64,000 bases of DNA, taken from Sycon ciliatum. Taxonomy: Eukaryota; Porifera; Calcarea; Leucosolenida; Sycettidae. Where the stretch lies: NCBI RefSeq assembly GCF_964019385.1, contig NC_088643.1:76899747-76963746 (forward strand), written 5' to 3'. Positions 56,283-64,000 of the stretch are shown one piece after another. How positions within the stretch are numbered: position 1 is the first letter of the stretch; each line of letters begins with the position of its first letter. Below the pieces are notes generated by a model that worked only from the letters and a program-made list of their open reading frames with translations, did no database searches and was not told where the DNA came from. The translations under genes and the position numbers were made by a program.

Positions 56283-56463
56283 AGGGAGTGGTGCTTTCTT
56301 GCAGGTTTGCCGAGTCGAAGGTTCGATGGACTTCTCGTGTGCTCTGGATGGCAGTCGTGAGTCAGTCAAGTGTCAAGTAAAGTCGGCGGAATAGCGCGAG
56401 CTCCGGTGTGGGGAGCAAACCTTTCTTACAAATCATCGCCGAAGTCGCAACCACTACTTCGTA

Positions 56464-56490
56464 ATAATAATAATAATAATAATAATACCA
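56464..56490 (+). repeat. (TAA)n tail
   Basis: Eight to nine TAA units end the plus-oriented ribozyme element. Confidence 0.9.
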
Positions 56491-56699
56491 CAGCACGCGT
56501 ACAAAGGCCAAAGAACAATGCATGAGAATACACTGAAATTAAGCCAAGTCCGCTTCTGTCTCCAGTCAACAAAAAACTCATCCATAAACAATGTCTGATC
56601 TCCATTTCGACTTGTCTGCAGCAAATGCTCGTGCTCCTTCTAGGTCGCTGGCATTCTTCAAAGGAATGTCGTGCCCTGCCAGGTCCTTCATGATGGTGG

Positions 56700-56810
56700 T
56701 AGGGAGAGTAGCCGCGGGACGGGGGGGGGGGGGGGGGGGTAGATTTTTGCCATACCTAATAATAATATCTTTATTAGGATGACCCAGAGGCTTGTCGCCT
56801 ATCAAGGTAA
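56700..56810 (-). mobile_element. LINE/SINE 3' tail, minus strand, beside poly-G
   Basis: Inverted: GACAAGCCTCTGGGTCATCC then TAATAAAGATATTATTATT. A 19-base G run at 56719 lies next to it. Confidence 0.6.
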
Positions 56811-57019
56811 GCAGTCAAATATTCCTGCATATTTGACTCCTTAGGGCTATATTGACCGCTTATATTTGACTCCTTTTTAGCGATTGAACACATGCTTTGG
56901 TTAGTCGTGATAAATCTAATATTGACTTCGTACTTGGTCAGTATAGGAAATAAAAGACCTCGTAAAAAACCTCGGCTTCGCCTCGGTCTTTTACTCGGCC
57001 TTTATTTCCTATATTGACC

Positions 57020-57100
57020 TCGTTCTCAGTCAATATTAGATACTTATTTCAGGATTACCCAAAGCCAAAGGCTTACGGCTAAGGCCGCAATCGCGATTAC
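57020..57100 (-). mobile_element. LINE/SINE 3' end, minus strand
   Basis: ACTTATTTCAGGATTACCCA followed by AAGCCAAAGGC is the same inverted 3' signature as at 39690. Confidence 0.5.
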
Positions 57101-57851
57101 AAATACATGTACATGTACTTGAAATAGACCATGGACTGGCAGAGCACCTAAAATCAAGTCGAACTAACTAACCAAATCCGGGTTCAAACCGCACATCATT
57201 TTGGGGATACAGTCAGTAGATCTAAATAAGGCATGACTGTAAGAGTTGGTGGACAAGCCACTGGCTAGCCGCTCTCATTGTAGATTCTACTAGTCCGAGT
57301 AGTCGTGTTGTCCCCCAACATTGGCAACAAGTGCCAAGAATTTGAAGAAATAGGTAGCAAGACCACAACTCGCAACAAAGATTAGAGTGCTGGCTACCAG
57401 TGGCTGGGGCAAGTAGTGCCAAGTACTAGTAACTACATGACATACTTACTATAAGTTTTAGTTGAGGGTCTCACAACAACGAATACTACAAAATTATTAT
57501 TATTATTGTTGTTGTTGTCGAACTGCGAGTCGAGTGCAGCAGCTAGCTTAGCTGGCGATCGTGTGACATGGTGACTGTGACTCTGTGAGTGTGACACGTA
57601 ACTCGTTCAGCACACCTACAACATGATTGTATACAGGCTACACAGGCATACAGTGCAGTCTACACTACACCGTCACTGAGTCCATGCATGCATGGAGTCA
57701 GATGAGTCGATCGAGTCTGTGAAGACGGGTTTTCCGGGTTTGTTCCAGTCTGGCCTGGTGTGTTCTAAATAAAGTCGCTCGTGTTTGCTGGGATAATTTT
57801 CCTGATTTGAGGGAGTGCGTGGTAAACCCTGCAGTACTGGAATTGGCGAAG

Positions 57852-57861
57852 TGGCGGGAAA
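57852..57861 (+). promoter_or_regulatory. Consensus E2F binding site upstream of the E2F gene
   Basis: TGGCGGGAAA is the reverse complement of TTTCCCGCCA, a textbook E2F site. It lies about 450 bp before the proposed ATG at 58304, in a CpG-richer stretch (57840-58320) that looks like a promoter. It suggests self- or cross-regulation by E2F, as known for mammalian E2F1. Confidence 0.6.
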
Positions 57862-58303
57862 TATGAACTTTGCAGGATTTCGTCCGGGGCGACGCTGTAG
57901 CTGCGCGATCTGAGCTTCGCGATCGATCAGTGATAATATTTTCGCTGCTCGTGCGACGAACTTCACTCAGCTGAAGTTCAGGTTGCAGCTGTATTTCCTG
58001 CGTTGAGGTCGTGGAGCGGAGAGATCCATGTGGTTCATGTGTGTCTTGTTCCTCGGGTGGCAGTAATTACGAGGGATTTCAGGCTCTTACCTAAGGTTCC
58101 ACTTATAGAGCACCAGTAACCTTGTCCGTTTAGGGAAACAGTTGCTTCCAACTTACTATTTGTGTTGCCTAAATCTGACGATATTGGCTCACTCCGTCAC
58201 CACGCGGTGCTCGACATCTATGCATGCTTTCGGGTCCGATGCTGGTTTATCGCTGTTGAGCCTGCTCTACTACGTGTAGAGCGGGTGGCTGTGGCCTCCG
58301 GTC

Positions 58304-58390
58304 ATGAACATGGCGGAGGATTCAACTAGCCATCCATTTGCCTTTTCAACGCCCACTCCCAACAACGATCTTCATAGTCGGAAACCCACG
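58304..58390 (+). CDS. E2F: E2F plus-strand gene: exon 1
   Basis: 29 codons ([20 protein letters not shown]...) ending CCCACG before donor GTATGG, phase 0. Confidence 0.7.
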
Positions 58391-58981
58391 GTATGGTGAA
58401 CGACGTACATTTGTTCAATCTTCAAATCTGGAAAATTTATCGGACATTCTTTTGATTTGCATTTCTGTAGTCAAAGCGGAGGCTGCAGCTCTCTGGCGAG
58501 AGGAGTTCTCCCTATCCCAATTCTTCACAAAGAAGTAGGAAATTCTCGTCCGGCAGTAGTCCAGATTTCTTGGATTTCGACTCTTCTTGTAAGTTTACAC
58601 AGGTGTTGGACATTGTCGTACCACTACTAACTCTGTCTTACTGAATGCACTAGTATCACGGTGTGTTTTGAGGTCAGGGTATGAACCTTGTGCAGCGTGC
58701 TGTAGATCTACCGATGATATTATTGTTGTGCATTTGCTGTCTGCATTGTTTCCTTGGCTGGCAGTATGCGATACCGGAGAAAGTAAGCGATCGGATACAT
58801 CGTTGGGTCTTCTCACGCAACGTTTCGTTGGACTCCTACGAGGGGCAGAGGATGGAGTTGTAGACCTGAATCGGGCCGCGTTGTCGCTGAACGTACAGAA
58901 ACGAAGAATATACGACATAACCAATGTGTTAGAAGGAATCAACCTCATCGAAAAGAAATCTAAGAACAACGTTCAGTGGAG
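58304..58981 (+). CDS. E2F: E2F1/2/3-like transcription factor, first three exons
   Basis: Exons 58304-58390, 58471-58588 and 58765-58981 join in frame (phases 0, 1 and 2) into 140 codons. Start choice: ATG at 58304 or, two codons on, 58310 in ATGGCGGAGG context. Residues 1-29 are Ser/Pro/Thr-rich. Exon 2 begins SKRRLQL, matching the cyclin A docking motif KRRLDL that marks E2F1-3. Exon 3 has the winged-helix domain: [56 protein letters not shown]. The dimerisation, marked-box and pocket-binding regions were not found before 64000, so the gene runs on past repeats or out of the window. Exon 3 ends two bases after QW, as in the other E2F gene. Confidence 0.9.
58471..58588 (+). CDS. E2F: E2F plus-strand gene: exon 2 with cyclin-docking motif
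   Basis: Acceptor ATTTCTGTAG, donor GTAAGT. Encodes [16 protein letters not shown] and a Ser-rich end; one base carries over. Confidence 0.82.
58765..58981 (+). CDS. E2F: E2F plus-strand gene: DNA-binding exon
   Basis: Acceptor GGCTGGCAG, donor [20 protein letters not shown] is the invariant E2F recognition helix. Confidence 0.95.
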
Positions 58982-59406
58982 GTAAGCAACGCACTCACTC
59001 CCGGCCAGGCATGGGTACTTGTCTTTCCGTGAATCGCATCGGCTTGTCAGGCTTGTTATGTGCAGCACGTGGGAGCACATGCATGGTATGAATGGTGTCT
59101 CAAACTGCAATCTGCATGATTGAATCCTGCTGAGGAGGCCTGGGGCCAAGGACAAGCCAGGCTGGTCGGAAGTACACGTAGCTAGTGATGGAGACTTGTT
59201 TTGTTCTCAAACACCGTGCACAAGGGGGAGAGAAGTCATGCTGTTCAGTGTAGATTGCATTATTATGTGACTATGTGTACAGCTTTGTCAAAGGGACGTG
59301 TTGCTATTTTTCAAGTCGATCCCCTGGTGCACTAGGCAAAACCTGTGTCTGTGTGGCAGTAGGAGCTTTCTGGGGATTGTGGTCCTTCTATTTTTAGGAT
59401 CGGATG

Positions 59407-59500
<94 letters not shown>

Positions 59501-60000
59501 AAGTCACTTCAATCAGCTGTGTGGTGGATACCAGGCTAAAAATAGTGGCGGTCAATTCATCAGCCTTGCAAGCTGTTGAATGGTGTAATCCCAGCACAAG
59601 TTGCTATGTCTAACATAGCTGTTCACTATCATCGCTTCCACGATGGGCAGGTCTGAGGTCTGAGGTGTGTGTGTGTGTGTGTGTGTGCTGTGGGGGGGGG
59701 GGGGGGGGGGCAGCCTGAGTTCCAATCAAAGCCAATTTTTGAGCACATCTTCCTCAGTGGCAACCCATAACAAACCCTAAACAAGCAATAATGTCATTCT
59801 TACTCTGGAGATATACCGAGACTCAAGCATAAACGACCTAAAAAAAAAAGGATGTGCAACTACGACCTTTCCTTTAAGGGCATGCGTTCGGGAAGAAAGG
59901 ATTACATACACCGATTGCTTTATCTCGGAGTATGCTGTACTTATTAAAAAAAAGTAAATTATCGTGTCCGTTCCCGAAGGGAACTCACGACGGCCGCTTA
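58982..60000. other. E2F intron with microsatellites
   Basis: No exon recognised. (GT)n at 59407-59498, a shorter (GT)n at 59666-59688 followed by a G run of about 22 at 59692-59710. Confidence 0.6.
59407..59498. repeat. Pure (GT)n microsatellite
   Basis: About 45 uninterrupted GT units. Confidence 0.98.
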
Positions 60001-60001
60001 A

Positions 60002-60857
60002 AGGGGAAGTTAAGGCAAAAATTAAAATTTCACCAGTTGTAGTCTTCGGGGTGCTGAGTCGAATGGTCTTGGTCCGAGGAAGCTGAGACGCTCCCTTCCT
60101 ACTTGAATCCCAATCGAACTTGCGCACTTCCACCGAAACTGGGTGACTGCGCCCTACTAGATGGGGATTTGTATGCAAAATGTCACTAAAAGCGCCATTT
60201 CGTTCTTATAAAAGCACGGATGACCGCGATTGGCCCATATGTTGTAGTCTTTTGGACGCTGAGTCGACTGGTTTTGGTCCGAAAAGGCTGCGATGCAGCG
60301 TTCCTCCTTTATTCCCAATCGAACATGGTTGAAGAAGCGGTCACGTGCTCCTGGGTGCCACAAATCACCTGGTCACCACGCCAGCAGGCGACAACTTTCA
60401 CACCAAGGTTCAACTCGAGTTCAACTCTTGTGACAGGACTGCACCCAAAAAAGGTCAAACAGGCTAGTAAGTTGTACCCTGCAGGCACGGTGACCAGGTG
60501 ACTGGTGTACGCAGGAGCACGTGACCACTTGTTCGACCATGTTCGATTGGGAATAAAGGAGGAACGCTGCATCGCAGCCTTTTCGGACCAAAACCAGTCG
60601 ACTCAGCGTCCAAAAGACTACAACATATGGGCCAATTGCGGTCATCCGTGCTTTTATAAGAACGAAATGGCGCTTTTAGTGACATTTTGCATACAAATCC
60701 CCATCTAGTAGGGCGCAGTCACCCAGTTTCGGTGGAAGTGCGCGAGTTCGATTGGGATTCAAGTAGGAAGGGAGCGTCTCAGCTTCCTCGGACCAAGACC
60801 ATTCGACTCAGCACCCCGAAGACTGGTGAAATTTTAATTTTTGCCTTAACTTCCCCT
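60002..60857. mobile_element. TTAA-flanked foldback element, copy 2
   Basis: Same ends and TTAA borders (59998-60001 and 60858-60861) as the copy at 48322, and almost the same sequence throughout. High likeness between copies about 11 kb apart suggests recent movement. It lies in or after the plus-strand E2F gene. Confidence 0.9.
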
Positions 60858-60899
60858 TTAACACTCGGTAAACCCTAGCGGCAGATGCAACGCCTTACG

Positions 60900-61020
60900 G
60901 TGGGGGTGAGTGGATAAGTCTCACAACCACTGGCACAAGTGCCGAGAAACCCCATTAGCCGCATCCATGAACCCCTTGTGCCTGGCCACAAGTTCCCAGT
61001 TGACTGTGGGTAGCAGCACG
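60900..61020 (-). mobile_element. SINE-like fragment, minus strand
   Basis: Read inverted: GGAACTTGTGGCCAGGCACA, then TTCATGGATGCGGCTAATGG. It matches the block at 47828-47880. Confidence 0.5.
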
Positions 61021-61093
61021 GCTGGAAAACCTCTCCCAGGCAACCGCTCCCAGGCAACCGCTCCCAGGCAGGACTTAGCAGTACTTGAGTACA

Positions 61094-61580
61094 TACAGTA
61101 AAACCTGTAATGGCCACCACTCGGATATGGCCACCACTCGGATATGGCCACCACTCGGATATGGCGACCACTCGACCATGGCGACCACTTTTCCTTGTCA
61201 CGGACGCATTCACATTCAAAACACCTCGGATAAGGCGACCACTCGCTCAACGCGACCACCCACCCGCGACCACGTTGCACAGTGCTAGCCATGTAACTGT
61301 ATGCATTGCATGGTGCACCAGGCCTGGTAGATCTACACATCAGTGCTGGAAGTGTAGATGTACATGGTGCATGCACGCCATTTGACAGGTCTGAGGACCC
61401 CAGGCACATGAGTCGTGCTAGAGTAGCATCGGGGTGTGCACTGTGCAGCACTGATCAAAATGATGTATCACATGTGGATATGGTCACGTGACCCACTGAA
61501 CCTGGATAAGAAGACCACCTGGCCACGGCGACCACTTTTTCTCGTCCCTTGAGGGGTCGCCTTAGACAGGTTTCACTGTA
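61094..61580. mobile_element. CAGTGAAACC-type MITE, uninterrupted copy
   Basis: TACAGTAAAACCTGTAATGG and AGACAGGTTTCACTGTA are inverted ends. Three to four copies of a 15-bp unit CACTCGGATATGGCC follow the left end. In reverse it matches 29139-29889 without the LINE insert. Confidence 0.8.
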
Positions 61581-61709
61581 GTAGCTAAGTCGCACTGTCT
61601 GCATAGTCAACCCCAGCACAATTGGGACTGAGCAAGTCATTGAAGGTGACAAAATGCACACCTTTTCCTGTCACCTTTGCTCTTAATTGGATCCTTGTAC
61701 CACCCAGCA

Positions 61710-61737
61710 CAGGCGCGTACGCAGGGGGTTTCCCCGG

Positions 61738-61769
<32 letters not shown>

Positions 61770-61772
61770 ACT
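61710..61772. repeat. Poly-C run beside a GCGTACGCAGGGGG motif
   Basis: About 29 consecutive C after CAGGCGCGTACGCAGGGGGT, which resembles a CAGGGGCGTAG-type transposon end. Confidence 0.85.
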
Positions 61773-62859
61773 GTTCCGAACGTACGTTTTGGGCATTTTT
61801 TGGTAGGGCGTGCGATCGATCTGACAAGAATGCAAAACTTTAACAGATCGTAACTCAGTCAAATCTCGATCAAATCCAAAGATCCAAAATATCAAAGTTG
61901 AAGGGAAAACTCTCAGCTGTCGGTAGAATCAATTCGCGAAGCGCTGCGAGCAATGGTTCTTGAGTGACATCGGCAATTTCAAAAGCGCGCCGTGCGACTG
62001 AGTATTGAGAATTGCGACTTTTCGTCACGCTGATTTGCAAAAATTTGCATGAGTTTCACTTGTGATATTCCCAAGAGTACACAGTGAAAAATCGAAACTC
62101 TGCGATCGAGAAACAATGAAATAGAGAGGTGACCCTGCTGCGGCAAACAAATTGACTGTGCAGGGGTTGGTTGTTGCTGGGGAGTCGATCCAGGCGCCTG
62201 TTTGTAGGACAAGGAACGCTTTTACAGGCTTCACAAGCGCAGCGCAGTGCTTCGATTTCGAAATGGTGCATCCACGTGTGCTCGTATGCGTCGTTGCGTG
62301 TTCTTGCTTTCACTGTGGTTGTAGGCACTTCAGCGGGTTTTTTTCAGAATGTGAAAACCAGCTATTTCACTTGGGGATCCGACAAAGCCGTTCGTTTTGA
62401 CCATGCACAAAATATTTCAGTAGGAAATTCCCCTCCATACCGAAGATATAAACGTTCAAAGACAGACAGTTTCATGAGGTGAATTTAGTACAATTCGTGG
62501 TATTTTGGGTACCTCTGAAGTATTTCAGTGGCCATAGTTACAAAAATTAAAGTGCAAGATATACTTGTAAACAGCACTCTAAAGCAGAGCGAATGTCTCA
62601 GTTACACATCATACCAACGGAAAATGGAAATGAACAATGTTTTGGCGACCCCGATCACGGTTGCCATGGACACCGCATAGCAACCGCATTGCAACAGCTT
62701 CAAAGCATTGTAGAAGTGCTGTGTATGGCTTTCAGACGAACATTAGACGTTATAAAACACGTCTGGGTGGAATTTGCATTCAACATGCAGGCAAACAAGT
62801 GTAATTGCAGCAACAGACTACGAAGTAACGTCAGTTCCAAGAAAATGGATGTACTGAAA
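61773..62859. other. Stretch without recognised gene
   Basis: No gene recognised. A plus-strand frame at 62593-62904 (103 codons) has no known motif and overlaps the end of the minus-strand gene at 62860. Confidence 0.4.
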
Positions 62860-63600
62860 TCACGAGAACAAGGTTACCAGGTTGTCCAGCATCTCATCAA
62901 TTGACAACTGCTTTCCGCCTGTGGAGAGTGAGTATATAGACGTTGAGGCGTTCTGGAGCAACATGTACTTGCGAAAGTACAGCTGCGAACGTAGGGCCTG
63001 GCGCTTGTCCGTAAGTCGAGACACTTTCGACAGTTCTTCCGTCGCCATTTCCTTAGATGTCCACATCCCTCCAAGAGCAGTGATTTCGGTTGTCAGCGTT
63101 TCTTTTCGTTTTCTCTCTTGTTCTCTCTTCTTGTTGATGTCTGCCTCCTTCTCTTTCAAGCGCTGAAGCCGAACTTTCTGGATTTCCTTCTGGCGTATCT
63201 TGAACTGCTGCCGAAACTCTGGTGCTGCACGACGGGCCGTCTCCACCATTGCATCTCTTTCCTGTGCTGATTTCTGCTGAAGCCAGGCTGCTGTCTTGTT
63301 GTTGCTGAACATGAGCAAGCCTTCCAGAGCAACAGTGTCGATGTTCGGCTTCTCACGCAGATACCGGTCCAGTTTGCCGAAATCGCTCTCCGAAATTGCA
63401 TTCGTCTTACGAACTGAAGCGGTTTCCGTGAGTAAAGCTGCTGTGGGTTGGTAAAGTTGCCGCCAGGCAGGTGCTCAGCGAGTAGACGGGTTGAGTAAAT
63501 GTGAAATCCTGCAAAGAGCATCTGCAATATTTCGCGGGTCACGCCATCTGTGTCCACGGGCTCCAGCAGCTTACTCAGCACTGGGTCTGTAGTGTCTCAG
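62860..63600 (-). pseudogene. C-terminal part of an uncharacterised repeat-associated coiled-coil protein
   Basis: Two frames joined by a shift near 63430: an upstream part (LSKLLEPVDTDGVTREILQM, RLLAEHLPGGNF) and a downstream part (SESDFGKLDRYLREKP, LMFSNNKTAAWLQQKSAQER, a Lys/Glu-rich coiled coil, then LGGMWTSKEMATEEL and SIDEMLDNLVTLF at the end). The LADHLPGG, SERDF-LDRFLREKP and FSNNKT motifs recur, from memory, in multi-copy invertebrate proteins of unknown function that travel with transposons. One shift between the parts, and a TGA or a splice acceptor just upstream at 63596, leave open whether this copy is broken or is the last exons of a gene extending past the window. Confidence 0.5.
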
Positions 63601-64000
63601 ATAGAGACGGGGTTCGGTTTATTCTATGATCGATTACATGGAGACTAGAAGAAGACCAACTACAATTGCAAGTAAATTATGTCAACGGAACAAGCACAAG
63701 GAGACATGTGTGTCAATACAAAAGGCAGACATACTAAAATGATCTGCGCATGGTGTGACGTCAATACGATAATGATGACGTAAGAAATGTCCCTGAGTGT
63801 ATCATCAGCACATACACTACATTTCCTCCCCTACATGTATAGTAGGGTTGCAAACGCGTATATACATTTAATACACAAGAGAAAGTCAATGGATAAGCCG
63901 AGAGCACAGTAATTCAGTAACCACGCGAGCAACAGATTATCAGAGCATTCAGGAGAATGTTTTACTCTCTCAGGCGAGCTGGCAGAACTCGAGTTCTTGC
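63601..64000. other. End of window, nothing recognised
   Basis: AT-rich single-copy sequence; upstream region of the minus-strand protein. No exon identified. Confidence 0.4.

Larger units (their letters stand above)
55833..56463 (+). mobile_element. Hammerhead-bearing retroelement, plus copy
   Basis: Inverted relative to its neighbour. GAGTCGAAGGTTCGATGGAC occurs at 55835 and again at 56312, period 477, so this is a 1.3-unit copy. It contains one full hammerhead and ends CACTACTTCG followed by (TAA)n to 56487. Its 3' end lies further into the unit than that of the minus copy, so the two were not made by a simple mirror duplication of one insertion. Confidence 0.85.

Noticed and set aside
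57673-58080. Long minus-strand frames opposite the E2F promoter, possibly a divergent gene
   Set aside because: Two frames are open through a CpG-rich block, but neither has a usable ATG and no splice pattern supports them.

Overview
The window is repeat-rich animal nuclear DNA. Genes are split by GT-AG introns and the families are metazoan (iRhom, E2F, saposin-like). The rest is LINE fragments, many short inverted-repeat transposons, microsatellites and homopolymer G/C runs. A non-bilaterian or other marine invertebrate such as a sponge fits the texture, but the sequence alone does not fix the species.

Layout. 1-12906 (+): the 3' half of an inactive rhomboid (iRhom) gene, with seven recognisable exon positions; the last exon exists in two tandem versions (8923-9411 and 12409-12906) in the same phase, so they look like alternative or duplicated 3' terminal exons. 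13077-13696: a Harbinger-type MITE. 15317-16600 (-): an intronless-looking two-pass membrane protein of unknown family. 17014-18070: foldback elements. 18549-18980 (+): a small secreted saposin-B protein. 22420-28348 (-): an E2F transcription factor in about five exons. 29139-29889: a MITE split by a LINE tail. 30120-35350 (+): a decayed APE-type LINE with ORF1 and ORF2, itself split by a hAT-type MITE with a perfect 8-bp target duplication. 35350-54000: a graveyard of LINE 3' ends, SINE-like pieces, foldback elements and a TTAA-flanked foldback element (second copy at 60002-60857). 55166-56463: two tail-bearing copies, in inverted orientation, of a 477-bp tandem-unit element with three type I hammerhead ribozyme motifs. 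58304-58981 (+): the 5' end of a second E2F gene, E2F1/2/3-like, with a consensus E2F site upstream. 62860-63600 (-): the C-terminal part of a coiled-coil protein of an uncharacterised repeat-associated family.

The most interesting points are the hammerhead-ribozyme (retrozyme/Penelope-like) element and the duplicated iRhom terminal exon. The two E2F genes lie about 30 kb apart on opposite strands and share the intron that follows the DNA-binding domain. Exon limits were set by hand from splice signals, reading phase and remembered family alignments; no search was run.
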